DNA of 64,000 nt from Lysinibacillus boronitolerans JCM 21713 = 10a = NBRC 103108. Its GTDB lineage: Bacteria; Bacillota; Bacilli; Bacillales_A; Planococcaceae. The notes beneath the pieces are model-generated. The model ran no database searches, had not been told where the DNA came from, and saw nothing but the letters and a program-made list of their open reading frames with translations. Positions within the stretch are counted from its first letter, which is position 1. Each line of letters begins with the position of its first letter. Position numbers and translations under genes: made by a program. Of the stretch, positions 9,319 to 17,831 are shown one piece after another. The stretch spans positions 331,028-395,027 of the forward strand of contig NZ_JPVR01000080.1 in assembly GCF_000772935.1 (NCBI RefSeq), written 5' to 3'.

Positions 9319-9998
9319 TTACCATCCTTCTCCTTCTGCTTCCATCTCTCTATCTCATCACTACGCTCCTGTTTTATTTCGGATAGCTTTTTTTCAAATA
9401 GATTGCCAAATGAATCTTGCTTTTGCTGCTCATTTTGCATATTTATGCTATCTTTTCTCTTAAACTTAGAAAGTACTTCTGCAATATACGGTGATGTTGC
9501 TGCAAATTCTTGCCTTTCGTTATAAAGTGCTAAAAGAGCTTCAACTTCTTCAGGATCTGTAATTTCTCGTAAAAGCTGAACATCTTCTCCGACCCCAACT
9601 AAATACAATGTTTTACCTACCTGTAAAAGCTGAACTGACTTTTGCGCACCTAACGATAAACCGCCTAAATTTTGTACCATTTGATTACGTTGGAAGTTTA
9701 AATTTCGTTTATTTAAAAACTTCATCAATCCATAAAATAAAGCTACAACAAAAATAAGCGCCAAAACCATTTTTATGTATTCCCATGCAGATATATCTCC
9801 AGCTGCTGTTACAGTTGGTTCTTGTTTAGCAGCTGGATCAGTCGTATCTCCATTACAAGCTTCTGGGTCTTTTATGCAATCCGTGACACTATTTGTGTCA
9901 GCGTCTGCATAGACAGAAGTTGGTGTCGGGTACAAAAACAGGAAGGATACAAGAAATGCGAAAATCATCGTGAAACGAAATGATTTTAACATTTTCAT
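9315..9998 (-). CDS. fliO: Flagellar assembly protein FliO/FliZ
   Basis: FliO (called FliZ in Bacillus subtilis) is a membrane chaperone that stabilises FliP assembly. The 227-residue protein has a cleavable-looking signal peptide (basic MKMLKSFRF, hydrophobic core, VYA before residue about 32). A short outside segment with two Cys residues (CIKDPEAC) follows, then one membrane helix (about 73-93) and a cytoplasmic region ending in a charged Glu/Lys-rich tail. The two closely spaced cysteines could form a disulfide outside the cell; I do not know whether relatives share them. It lies five bases after cheY and overlaps fliP by ATGA. Confidence 0.88.
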   Translation of the reverse strand: MKMLKSFRFTMIFAFLVSFLFLYPTPTSVYADADTNSVTDCIKDPEACNGDTTDPAAKQEPTVTAAGDISAWEYIKMVLALIFVVALFYGLMKFLNKRNLNFQRNQMVQNLGGLSLGAQKSVQLLQVGKTLYLVGVGEDVQLLREITDPEEVEALLALYNERQEFAATSPYIAEVLSKFKRKDSINMQNEQQKQDSFGNLFEKKLSEIKQERSDEIERWKQKEKDGK

Positions 9999-10002
9999 GC
10001 AA

Positions 10003-10365
10003 TCATCCTAGCGCTTTTTGAATCGCTTCAATTACACGATCTGCTTGGAAAGGTTTTACGATAAAGTCTTTCGCACCAGCTTGAATCGCATCGATTACCA
10101 TTGCTTGTTGCCCCATTGCTGAACACATGATTACAGTTGCACTTGGATCTGTTCCCTTAATTGCTTTAAGAGCTGCAATACCGTCCATCTCTGGCATTGT
10201 GATATCCATTGTTACTAAATCTGGTTTTAGTTCATTGTACTTTTCGACAGCTTGTAAACCATCTGCTGCCTCTCCAACTACTTCAAATCCATTTTTTGAT
10301 AAAATATCCTTGATCATCATGCGCATAAATGCAGCGTCGTCTACAATCAAAATTCTTTTAGACAT
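10003..10365 (-). CDS. cheY: Chemotaxis response regulator CheY
   Basis: CheY, phosphorylated by CheA, binds the flagellar switch. The 120-residue single receiver domain shows DD at 9-10, phospho-acceptor Asp54 in TMDITMPEMDG, the switch Ser/Thr in IMCSAMG, and Lys in FIVKPF. I chose ATG 10365 because GGAGGA lies seven bases upstream. An in-frame ATG at 10380 would put five extra residues over the ribosome site. It sits inside the fla operon between fliY and fliO, as in Bacillus. Confidence 0.97.
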   Translation of the reverse strand: MSKRILIVDDAAFMRMMIKDILSKNGFEVVGEAADGLQAVEKYNELKPDLVTMDITMPEMDGIAALKAIKGTDPSATVIMCSAMGQQAMVIDAIQAGAKDFIVKPFQADRVIEAIQKALG

Positions 10366-10386
10366 GGTTAACTCCTCCAATTGAAA

Positions 10387-11610
10387 CTATCTTAAATTAT
10401 TTAAACGCTCTGCTTGACTTAAAACATCTGTAATACGGACACCAAAGTTTTCGTCAATAACAACGACTTCCCCTTTAGCAATTAAACGACTATTGACTAA
10501 AATATCAACCGGTTCCCCCGCTAATTTATCCAGTTCAATAATTGAACCACTTGAGAGTTCTAAAATCTCTTTAACAGAACGTTTCGTACGTCCTAACTCT
10601 ACAGTAACTTGCAATGGAATATCAAGTAGCATATTTAAATTTCTAGCTTCAGATTGAGAGATTACATTTGTATCGAAGCTAGCAAACTGCGCTTGTTGCA
10701 CATTGACAGGCTGTGCCGGTCTTGCTGGTTGTGCAAATTGTTGTTGCTCCTGATAAATCGGTTGCTGCATCGGTGCTGATTGCTGCTGATAAACTGGTTG
10801 TTCAGATGGTGGGGCTACAGGAACATGCTGTTGTACAGGTGGTGGTGCAACTGGTGGAGCTTCAGGTGCAATCGTTGCTGCCACAGGTTCCTCAAATACT
10901 CCTGTTTCACCTAATAATGATTTTACAATATTTTGACTAAATTTAAGCGGTAATAATTGCATTAAATTTGAATCAATTAAATTACCAATTCTTAATCTAA
11001 ATGAAACTTTCACCAGCAAATCGTCTTCTGGAATATTTTCTCGACCTTCATCTTGCGAGATGTTCATTAAATCAATTGTCGGTGGAGAAATATCTACTTT
11101 TTTGTTGAAGACCGTCGACATCGATGTAGCAGCTGAGCCCATCATTTGATTCATAGCTTCTTGAACAGCACTTAGCTGAATTTCACCTAAGTCTGGCTTC
11201 GGATTTAATCCATCGCCACCTAACATTAAATCTGCGATAATTGCTGCATCGGATTGTTTAATAACAAGTAAATTCATACCTGTCAAACCAATTGTATATT
11301 CAACTTGTACAGCTACATATGGATGAGGAAATTCCTCTTCTAATTTATTGCGATTAATCATCGAAATACTTGGTGTAGTAATATCTACTTTTTGACCCAA
11401 TAACGCTGAAAGAGCAGTGGCAGAGCTACCAAAGGATATATTGCCTACCTCTCCTAATGCATCTTGTGCAAACGAATCAAGGTAATCCTCCACTCGTATC
11501 TCATTTATTTCTTCATTTGTTGAAGCATCAGTGTCGTTGTTTTTATCTCCCAACGTCTCGCCCCTTAATAGCGCTTCAATTTCTTCTTGGGAGAGCATTT
11601 CATCACTCAT
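10387..11610 (-). CDS. fliY: Flagellar motor switch phosphatase FliY
   Basis: FliY is the Bacillus-type switch component that joins a CheC-like CheY-P phosphatase to a FliN C-ring domain. The N-terminal LSQEEIEALL is the CheY-P binding peptide shared with FliM. Residues about 45-225 are the CheC-like region, with two EvxxSfgssatalsal-type halves. The last 80 residues are the FliN domain (LLDIPLQVTVELG onward). Between them, about residues 240-320, is a long Pro/Gln-rich linker. At 407 aa it is longer than Bacillus subtilis FliY (378), probably in this linker. It overlaps fliM by eight bases. Confidence 0.95.
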   Translation of the reverse strand: MSDEMLSQEEIEALLRGETLGDKNNDTDASTNEEINEIRVEDYLDSFAQDALGEVGNISFGSSATALSALLGQKVDITTPSISMINRNKLEEEFPHPYVAVQVEYTIGLTGMNLLVIKQSDAAIIADLMLGGDGLNPKPDLGEIQLSAVQEAMNQMMGSAATSMSTVFNKKVDISPPTIDLMNISQDEGRENIPEDDLLVKVSFRLRIGNLIDSNLMQLLPLKFSQNIVKSLLGETGVFEEPVAATIAPEAPPVAPPPVQQHVPVAPPSEQPVYQQQSAPMQQPIYQEQQQFAQPARPAQPVNVQQAQFASFDTNVISQSEARNLNMLLDIPLQVTVELGRTKRSVKEILELSSGSIIELDKLAGEPVDILVNSRLIAKGEVVVIDENFGVRITDVLSQAERLNNLR

Positions 11611-12598
11611 CTTCGTCTCCTCCTTTCAAAGGGTCGATAATCTGGATTGCTAATTTTTTACCTTTTTTACCTGGTTGAACAGTAAATTTCGGCAATGTTC
11701 CTACTTTTAGTAGTAATGGTGCTTCGATTTTTTGATCTAACTGTATAACATCTCCAACTTGCATTGTTAGGAAATCTTCAATGGTGATGTCTGTCAAACC
11801 TAATTCAACTGAGAGTGGCAATTGGGCTTGTTTCACACGTGTTTCAAGCATTTTTGTTTGCTCTGGTGACATCTCCTTCGTATTGGTTTGCATCCAATAA
11901 CGAACTGAAAGATTTGGAACAATTGGCTCCAACACAACATGTGGAATACAAATATTAATCATACCGCTTGTCTCACCAATAATCGTATTTAACGAAATTA
12001 CAACAACCGTTTCATTAGGTGAAATCATTTGTAAAAATTGTGGATTTACTTCAAGTTCCACTAATATTGGGTCAATTTCCGCAACATTTTCCCATGCTTC
12101 GCGTAAATTGTCGAATGAGCGTTCAAAAAGGTTTGTCATAATTTTTGTTTCAATTTCCGTTAGGTTATCTACATTACTATGACTCGCCCCACTACCGCCC
12201 ATTAGGCGATCTAACATTGAATAGGCAATATTCGGATTGATTTCCATCAATATATTACCATCTAATGGTGGCACTTCAAATACATTAATGAGTGTCATAT
12301 TTGGAATGGAACGGACAAACTCTTCAAATGGTATTTGGTCTACTGATGCAACTGTAATTTGTACATAGCTTCTAAGCTGTGCTGAGAAAAAGGTTGTCAA
12401 TAGTCGTGCGAAATTTTCATGTATTCGGGTCAAACTTCGGATTTGATCTTTTGAGAAGCGAAGTGCTCGTTTAAAATCATAGACTTTAACCTTTCGTCCC
12501 TCGTCCTCTTTTTTTATGTCATCCGCTGACATTTCCCCTGTCGATATAGCGGAAAGCAGCGCATCTATCTCGGATTGAGATAACACATCTCCTGCCAT
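11603..12598 (-). CDS. fliM: Flagellar motor switch protein FliM
   Basis: FliM is the C-ring protein that binds CheY-P and sets rotation direction. It starts with the CheY-P binding peptide VLSQSEIDALLSAI. The CheC-like middle domain follows (RLMGGSGASHSN around residues 130-145), then a C-terminal FliN-like domain (VELGLTDITIEDFL around 265). Length (331 aa) is normal. ATG 12598 is preceded by GGAGGTGGGC, 31 bases after the fliL stop. It overlaps fliY at the 3' end. Confidence 0.97.
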   Translation of the reverse strand: MAGDVLSQSEIDALLSAISTGEMSADDIKKEDEGRKVKVYDFKRALRFSKDQIRSLTRIHENFARLLTTFFSAQLRSYVQITVASVDQIPFEEFVRSIPNMTLINVFEVPPLDGNILMEINPNIAYSMLDRLMGGSGASHSNVDNLTEIETKIMTNLFERSFDNLREAWENVAEIDPILVELEVNPQFLQMISPNETVVVISLNTIIGETSGMINICIPHVVLEPIVPNLSVRYWMQTNTKEMSPEQTKMLETRVKQAQLPLSVELGLTDITIEDFLTMQVGDVIQLDQKIEAPLLLKVGTLPKFTVQPGKKGKKLAIQIIDPLKGGDEDE

Positions 12599-12629
12599 TT
12601 GCCCACCTCCAATTCAAGCAGTTTCTGTT

Positions 12630-13058
12630 TTATTGAGTAATGAAGGAGGTAAAATATACTTCCTGGACTTCTCCTTCTTGCATTAACTCATTTAATCGTG
12701 TTTTTAATGATTTTTGGAAAATTTGTTTCCCTTGCTTACCTTCTAAGTCCTTTTTCTCCATTTCAGAAAGCTCTTGAATGGCAATGTTTTGCACTTGGAA
12801 AACGCGCTTTGTTAACTCTGCACCAGCTTCCTTGCTTGTCGTTTGGATTTTTAATGACAGGCGTACAACTCTATTATCTGCTAGATTTGTCGTGATCTCT
12901 GGTACCTCCACTGTAGCCTCTACAATCTCATCAATGGACGGCTCAACAGCACCTGTTGGTTTATTAAATTGCGTGAGCAATACAAACAAAATAACCCCAA
13001 TCAGAATGACTGCTACTAGTAAAATAATAATTATTGTTAGCATTTTATTATTCTTCAT
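12630..13058 (-). CDS. fliL: Flagellar basal body-associated protein FliL
   Basis: FliL is a single-pass membrane protein that surrounds the stator and supports torque under load. It has a short basic N-terminus, one membrane helix (about residues 8-30) and an extracytoplasmic domain of about 110 residues with the family's [12 protein letters not shown] stretch. I chose ATG 13058 (142 aa). GAGGTG, which is part of the last flbD codons, lies six bases upstream, and an earlier GTG at 13067 overlaps that site. The gene therefore begins inside the 3' end of flbD. Confidence 0.93.
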   Translation of the reverse strand: MKNNKMLTIIIILLVAVILIGVILFVLLTQFNKPTGAVEPSIDEIVEATVEVPEITTNLADNRVVRLSLKIQTTSKEAGAELTKRVFQVQNIAIQELSEMEKKDLEGKQGKQIFQKSLKTRLNELMQEGEVQEVYFTSFITQ

Positions 13059-13269
13059 CTTCTTCACCTCGTAGATGCGGGTTGGATAGTATTTGTATAT
13101 TGTTATAAAAGGCAGTTACCTTTTGTCGCACCTCTTCTTCACTCTCTAAAACAATTAATTTTGTTCCAGTTGTTAATGTAATAGTCGTATCTGGAAATGA
13201 TTCGACTGTTTCTATGTATAAAGCATTTAAGGTAAATGCTTTGCCATTTAGACGTGTTAGTTCAATCAT
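13048..13269 (-). CDS. flbD: Flagellar protein FlbD (SwrD family)
   Basis: This 73-residue cytoplasmic protein matches the FlbD/SwrD family, which in Bacillus subtilis raises motor torque and is needed for swarming. The family start [15 protein letters not shown] and the core [16 protein letters not shown] are clear, followed by an acidic tail (RGEEDEE). No ribosome site lies at normal distance before ATG 13269. The nearest purine run (GAGGGAGGG) is about 36 bases away, across a GC-rich hairpin (see the hairpin feature at 13276-13303). Its 3' end carries the ribosome site and start of fliL. Confidence 0.9.
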   Translation of the reverse strand: MIELTRLNGKAFTLNALYIETVESFPDTTITLTTGTKLIVLESEEEVRQKVTAFYNNIQILSNPHLRGEEDEE

Positions 13270-13275
13270 GAATTA

Positions 13276-13303
13276 GGGCCGGGTCTAGCATGAGAGCCGG
13301 CCC
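13276..13303 (-). promoter_or_regulatory. GC-rich hairpin just upstream of flbD
   Basis: On the transcribed strand GGGCCGG (13303-13297) pairs perfectly with CCGGCCC (13282-13276) around a 14-base loop. Upstream is a purine-rich GAGGGAGGG (13314-13306). Between that and the stem are two bases, and between the stem and ATG 13269 are six. Folding the stem would leave about eight bases between Shine-Dalgarno and ATG. A competing GGGTC/GACCC pairing would cover part of the purine run. There is no T-tract, so it is not an ordinary terminator. Confidence 0.6.
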
Positions 13304-13363
13304 GACCCTCCCTCATATGAAAAATATGTTTGTAAAAATGTCCGTTATGAAAGGACTATATTA

Positions 13364-14305
13364 TTATCGTTTTAAGTTTACTAGTTCCTGTAATATTTCA
13401 TCAGATGTTGTGATGATACGCGTATTTGCTTGGAAACCACGTTGCGCTACAATCATCTCAGTAAACTCTTCAGACAGGTCTACGTTGGACATTTCAAGAG
13501 CACCTGAAACAGCTTTACCGATACCAAATGTATTACCTACACCTATTTGAACTGCTCCAGAGTTTGCACTTTCTTGGAAGTAGTTATTCCCTTCTTTTGT
13601 TAAACCTTCTGCATTAGGGAATTTAGCCATTACAATTTGACCTGCAAATTTAAGCCCTTCACTATCTACGAATGTAACTTTACCATCAGAACTTATAGAC
13701 ATTGATTGTGCATCTGTCGGGATTCGGATTCGGGTCCCAGTTACTTCAGTTTGCAATTCGTCCCAATCTTCCGAATCGTATTCTAATGCCGTGCCAGCAT
13801 CTTCAACAAGGGGTAAATCCACATCGTCTTCAGCTGTTCCTTCCCAACCTTGGATACCAACTACATAGTTCCCCGATGCATCTACTAAGAAACCTTGCTC
13901 ATCCATATAGAAGTTTCCAGCGCGTGTGTAAGCGACACTGTCAAAGTTTTCTCCCGCAACTGATTCCCCGTCTCCATCTGGATTGTACTTCGCAACCATA
14001 AAGAATCCTTCACCCTCAACAGCAATATCCAAAACACGACCAGTAGTTTGGCGTGATCCAGATCCATGAATAGTATCAATTGTTGCTAAGCTTGAACCTA
14101 ATCCTACCTGTTGAGGATTCGTACCACCTGCTGTCAAACTCGGACCAGAGGCACCTGCCTGTGTTTGCGACATTAAATCTTTGAAAATTACTCGCCCTTT
14201 TTTAAAGCCATAAGTGTTCACGTTGGCGATATTATTACCAATCACATCTAGCTTTGTTTGGAAGTTTTTAAGACCTGAAATACCTGAATACATAGAACGT
14301 AACAT
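13364..14305 (-). CDS. flgE: Flagellar hook protein FlgE
   Basis: FlgE polymerises into the hook outside the cell. The N-terminal MLRSMYSGISGLKNFQ with NNIANVNTYGFKKGRV is the axial-protein motif. The C-terminal EFTEMIVAQRGFQANTRIITTSDEILQELVNL forms the matching coiled-coil partner. At 313 aa it is longer than Bacillus subtilis FlgE (about 264), and the middle (about 105-205) is rich in Asp, Glu and Gly. It is marked FlgE rather than FlgG because of its place after flgD. Hairpins lie on both sides of the gene (13276-13303 and 14336-14361). Start ATG 14305 follows AAGGGAGAA at a longish spacing. Confidence 0.93.
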   Translation of the reverse strand: MLRSMYSGISGLKNFQTKLDVIGNNIANVNTYGFKKGRVIFKDLMSQTQAGASGPSLTAGGTNPQQVGLGSSLATIDTIHGSGSRQTTGRVLDIAVEGEGFFMVAKYNPDGDGESVAGENFDSVAYTRAGNFYMDEQGFLVDASGNYVVGIQGWEGTAEDDVDLPLVEDAGTALEYDSEDWDELQTEVTGTRIRIPTDAQSMSISSDGKVTFVDSEGLKFAGQIVMAKFPNAEGLTKEGNNYFQESANSGAVQIGVGNTFGIGKAVSGALEMSNVDLSEEFTEMIVAQRGFQANTRIITTSDEILQELVNLKR

Positions 14306-14335
14306 AAGTTTTCGTTCTCCCTTCGTTTTATATAG

Positions 14336-14361
14336 GGTGAGCCTCTATCAGTCAGCTCACC
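14336..14361 (-). promoter_or_regulatory. Hairpin between the TIGR02530-type gene and flgE
   Basis: GGTGAGC (14361-14355 on the transcribed strand) pairs perfectly with GCTCACC (14342-14336) across a 12-base loop, 31 bases before the flgE start. A ten-base palindrome CTTACGTAAG lies just 5' of it at about 14369-14378. No T-tract follows in the sense direction, so it is more likely an mRNA stabiliser or processing site than a terminator. Function is inferred. Confidence 0.5.
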
Positions 14362-14391
14362 AAGGCTTCCTTACGTAAGAAGGTCCAGCCT

Positions 14392-14760
14392 TTAAAGTAC
14401 AATCGTACCGTCAATATTTGTAAATAATTGTTGTTTTGCTTCCGTGCGATCCATTGCTGTAATGACAGTAGCGTTTTTAGCACTGACAATTAAAGCTGCT
14501 TGATCCATCAAGACTAATGGTTGTTTGACACCTTTTGAGTGTGCTTCAAATACCTTATCCGATACAACCTGCCATTCTTGTTCAGAGATATTAATTTTAC
14601 GCTCAATAATACGTTCATTCGCATGCTTGCTCACCTTTAGCTCATGTTTAGAAGCTTCCTGTAAATGCGCTTTAAACGATTGTTGTGTATTGATTGGCTT
14701 AGGTTGTACTGTACGAATAGATGGATGCAAGGGTACACGATGAATTGAAAACTTATCCAT
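14392..14760 (-). CDS. TIGR02530-type flagellar operon protein
   Basis: A 122-residue soluble protein of the small family found between flgD and flgE in Firmicutes flagellar operons (described as TIGR02530). No biochemical role is established that I know of. The recognisable core is SKHANERIIERKINISEQEW near residues 50-70, followed by a basic/Gly stretch and VSAKNATVITAMDR near the end. There is no signal peptide or membrane helix. ATG 14760 has GGAG seven bases upstream; GTG 14763 is in frame but closer to it. It follows flgD by 15 bases, and its position suggests a role in hook or hook-cap export. Confidence 0.8.
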   Translation of the reverse strand: MDKFSIHRVPLHPSIRTVQPKPINTQQSFKAHLQEASKHELKVSKHANERIIERKINISEQEWQVVSDKVFEAHSKGVKQPLVLMDQAALIVSAKNATVITAMDRTEAKQQLFTNIDGTIVL

Positions 14761-14775
14761 CACTATTCTCCACCT

Positions 14776-15468
14776 TTATTCGCTAATCACTGTAAAATCT
14801 TTATCTGTTAGTCTTTTATCATTATCTAGCACATAATTAATGACCCCATCTTTATTGGAAACAGAGACGATTCGCGCTTTAAGTTCTTGGTCACCGTCTT
14901 TATACGTTACATTTTTACCAATCAATTGGCTAGCTTTCACTAATGGAGATTCAGGTACACTATTATTGCCATTTGAGCTAGAGTCGCTAGCTCCACCTAA
15001 AATACCAGATATATTACCAGGAGCAATCTCTTTCCCATCAGCTAATTTGAACACAACATTTCCATCTACAAATTTAAGGGATTCTATGACGCCTGTTCCT
15101 TCATTTATCACTGGGTTTCCTTTTGCATCTTTTTCTTCCGTTATTTCATGCCATTTGACTTCTTTGCCAATAAAGGTTGTATAACTCATCATCTGTGTTT
15201 GTTGCTGAGATGCTAGTAAAGATTCCATTGCCTTTGTCATATTTTGCATTTGCTCTAAAGAAGAGAACTGCGCCATTTGAGAAATAAATTCTCGATCATC
15301 CATTGGATTCGTTGGGTCCTGATGCTGTAATTGTGTAATTAACAATTGTAGAAAGGCATCTTTGCCAAGCTCACTATTTCCTGTTTGCTTCGTTGGCTTT
15401 CTATAATTGGAGTAGTAAAGATCATCCGTTATTGATGTATTTGTCACTTTTGTTGTAGTATCTGCCAT
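14776..15468 (-). CDS. flgD: Flagellar hook assembly (capping) protein FlgD
   Basis: FlgD forms the cap under which FlgE subunits polymerise. The conserved start region [40 protein letters not shown] (about residues 33-73) is diagnostic. The rest holds a region with GKEVKWHEI and a Gly/Ser/Asn-rich link to the C-terminal Tudor-like part. Length (230 aa) is above the Bacillus subtilis protein. It begins two bases after fliK and precedes the TIGR02530-type gene, the usual order fliK-flgD-flgE. Confidence 0.93.
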   Translation of the reverse strand: MADTTTKVTNTSITDDLYYSNYRKPTKQTGNSELGKDAFLQLLITQLQHQDPTNPMDDREFISQMAQFSSLEQMQNMTKAMESLLASQQQTQMMSYTTFIGKEVKWHEITEEKDAKGNPVINEGTGVIESLKFVDGNVVFKLADGKEIAPGNISGILGGASDSSSNGNNSVPESPLVKASQLIGKNVTYKDGDQELKARIVSVSNKDGVINYVLDNDKRLTDKDFTVISE

Positions 15469-15470
15469 AA

Positions 15471-16742
15471 TTACACCTCCTCACTTATTAAATAATCACT
15501 AAAGGACATTCCTTCATCTTCGTCATCACTTTTTTGATCTTGTTCTTCGTCCTGCTGTTGTTTAAAGAAATTATTGAAGAAGCTTTGATCACGTTGTTGA
15601 CGATCGGCATCTTGTAATGATTGTGCAATATCAAGGCGATCTACTTGTATATTTTGCTGAGCAAAAGCCTGTTTTAGCTGATGTGCTTGGTTATCAAGCA
15701 ATTCACGTCCATGGGCTGTAGAAGCAAGTATACGGGCTGTAAGAACTCCATCATTTTGTACAAGTTCAATACGAACCGTCCCTAGATTTTCTGGATACAA
15801 TTTTATGGTTAAACGTGTAATACCTTGAGCATTCGAAATCTGTGCTCGATTGATAATGGCTTGCATTTCTTTTAGTAAAGCTTCGGATTGAGCAGGCTTA
15901 GCCGTCGGTAACGTTACATGGAATGTGTCTGGTTTCGTTTGTACAGTTTGTGGCGTCACCATGTCATTTGTATTTGTTTCACTTTGTTTCGTCACTTGGA
16001 CTTGCTGAACAACTTGCTGGAAGCCTTGTAATGGCAATGTAATAGTTGTTTTAGTTGTTGTTACCTGCAACGTTCCTACTTGCGTTTGTAAAGTCGTTAA
16101 TAGGCTTTTCACCGTCGTTAACAGGTCTTCTTGAGGTGCTGTTAAGTCGGTCTTCTGCCCTACTAATTGCGCTAATTTCAACACTTGAAGAAGTTGTGAT
16201 GCCTCTTTTGGTGTCACTTGACCTTCACCTTGTAACGCAGTGCTTATATTCGCCTGTAGTACTGGTGCTTGGGCATCTACTAATGTTAAGAGCTCCCAAA
16301 CATCACTTGCTTCCTTTTCTTCTCCTAGTAACTGTTGGACGATTTTTTGAAGCTGCTCTTCATCAATCCCTAAAGCATTTAAAATATTTTCTAAATGAAG
16401 CATTTCATCCATTGCCACTGCCTTACCGTCTTCTCCAAGTTGAAGCATTAATAAGCCATCATCGTGAGAAATCCCCAGTAGATCTAGTACTTCCTCCATT
16501 GAGTCAGCATTTAATACCGCTTGTAAATCCTCGAGTTCATTTGTTGAAGTCGTTTGTGATGACTGGGTTGTTTGAGTTGAAGAAGTTAATACTTGCCCAA
16601 AAACAGAACCAAAATTTGATAAATTATCTTTCTTCGGTGTGCTGTCTATTTTTCCATCAGCGTTTCCAACTGTTGTTGACTTTGTTGCTGCAGTTTTTGT
16701 AGGTACTGTTTTATTAATCATTTGCATCATCGCTACATCCAC
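15471..16742 (-). CDS. fliK: Flagellar hook-length control protein FliK
   Basis: FliK is a secreted ruler that ends hook growth by acting on FlhB. Most of the 423 residues are Gln/Thr-rich and of low complexity, as expected for the ruler part. The C-terminal Flg_hook domain (about 285-385) shows [18 protein letters not shown] and the [17 protein letters not shown] stretch. The tail is very acidic and Gln-rich. I chose GTG 16742: AAGGAGGTG lies eight bases upstream, whereas the in-frame upstream codons overlap that site. Confidence 0.9.
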   Translation of the reverse strand: MDVAMMQMINKTVPTKTAATKSTTVGNADGKIDSTPKKDNLSNFGSVFGQVLTSSTQTTQSSQTTSTNELEDLQAVLNADSMEEVLDLLGISHDDGLLMLQLGEDGKAVAMDEMLHLENILNALGIDEEQLQKIVQQLLGEEKEASDVWELLTLVDAQAPVLQANISTALQGEGQVTPKEASQLLQVLKLAQLVGQKTDLTAPQEDLLTTVKSLLTTLQTQVGTLQVTTTKTTITLPLQGFQQVVQQVQVTKQSETNTNDMVTPQTVQTKPDTFHVTLPTAKPAQSEALLKEMQAIINRAQISNAQGITRLTIKLYPENLGTVRIELVQNDGVLTARILASTAHGRELLDNQAHQLKQAFAQQNIQVDRLDIAQSLQDADRQQRDQSFFNNFFKQQQDEEQDQKSDDEDEGMSFSDYLISEEV

Positions 16743-16768
16743 TATTTTTTCACCTCCTTTCAATTATC

Positions 16769-17377
16769 CTATTGTTTAGCCATAAGTTCCGTATATTTTG
16801 CTGCATCTTTTGCATCCATTTTCTCTAAGATGGCTGCTAATTTATCAGGCTTTAAATTCGTTAAAATTCGCAGTGCTTCTGTATCACTCATATTGATTAA
16901 CACAGGTGCTGCGGCTTTTGGTGACATCTTATCAAACGTTGATAAAATATCGTTAAAATCACGCTTTACATCATCTTGTTCACGATTTAATTTTTCAATT
17001 TCAAATTGAAGTTGTTCCTTTTCAGTCAGCAGCTTCTCTTTTTCAGTTATAGTTGTATCTAGTTTTTTCTGAAGCTGTGTAATTTCTGCTTCTTTTTCTT
17101 GGATCTCTGCCTGTAAACCTACTATTTTAGAGTCATTATTAACGACAGCATCCTTTGCTTGTTGTTCCTCTGACGGGATAAAAGGTAAACTACCAATTGC
17201 CTTTTTTCCTAAATCAAAGACATTTGTATTCATTAAGGTTGCCACAACAAGCAAAACCGCTACTACAAACATAATCGGCAGTACAATCCAAGTAAAAAAC
17301 CTTAGAAAGCCCCCAGATTTTTTCTTCGGTTGCTCTTCTGCTAATTCTGTTGCTATTCGATTGTCTTTCTTTGCCAT
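16769..17377 (-). CDS. ylxF: Flagellar operon protein YlxF (MotE-like, MgtE-N domain)
   Basis: This 202-residue protein has a short basic cytoplasmic start, one membrane helix (about residues 28-50) and a long coiled coil (about 75-135, Glu/Lys/Gln heptads). It ends with an MgtE_N-type domain (MSPKAAAPVLINMSDTEALR onward). Such proteins sit between fliJ and fliK in Bacilli and resemble the MotE chaperone of the stator protein MotC in rhizobia. The Bacillus role is not well settled. ATG 17377 uses CAGGTGA, which overlaps the fliJ stop TGA four bases upstream. Confidence 0.85.
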   Translation of the reverse strand: MAKKDNRIATELAEEQPKKKSGGFLRFFTWIVLPIMFVVAVLLVVATLMNTNVFDLGKKAIGSLPFIPSEEQQAKDAVVNNDSKIVGLQAEIQEKEAEITQLQKKLDTTITEKEKLLTEKEQLQFEIEKLNREQDDVKRDFNDILSTFDKMSPKAAAPVLINMSDTEALRILTNLKPDKLAAILEKMDAKDAAKYTELMAKQ

Positions 17378-17381
17378 GAAA

Positions 17382-17831
17382 TCACCTGATTTCTTTCTTG
17401 TTATACGTTTGTAATGAAATTTCATCTAAAAAAAGGCTTTCTATACGATCTTGCTCTTGTTGGAAATGCTTAAAATCCTTTTCTCTCATTTTTTCAAATT
17501 TACGTACTTCCAAATTTTTTTCTAATAGTTTTTCTTCATGCCAATTCATCTTTGCACGGGCTTGTATCACTTTTTGTTGCACATCTGCAATTGTCTTCTC
17601 GAGACTATCAATAAAACGACTATAATGATGAATTTCATCTATGGATGAGCCGACCATTAAACGATCCTGCTGAAATGCAATTAAATCTTCTTTCTTTTTT
17701 AGCAAATCATATAATTTCGTTGCTATTTCTTCAAAAGAACGGACAGATTCCTTATAAGCCATTTCGGTTTCGTTTTTTTCCTGTTCGCGAATAGTTAACA
17801 CTTTTTCAAAACGATACACATAACTGACCAT
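17382..17831 (-). CDS. fliJ: Flagellar export protein FliJ
   Basis: FliJ is the stalk-like coiled-coil subunit of the FliH-FliI-FliJ ATPase complex and links it to FlhA. The 149 residues are almost wholly helical and highly charged, starting with the family pattern YRFEKVLTIREQEKNETEMAY. It abuts fliI directly (fliI stop at 17832). Its TGA stop lies within the ribosome site for ylxF. Length matches the family. Confidence 0.9.
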   Translation of the reverse strand: MVSYVYRFEKVLTIREQEKNETEMAYKESVRSFEEIATKLYDLLKKKEDLIAFQQDRLMVGSSIDEIHHYSRFIDSLEKTIADVQQKVIQARAKMNWHEEKLLEKNLEVRKFEKMREKDFKHFQQEQDRIESLFLDEISLQTYNKKEIR

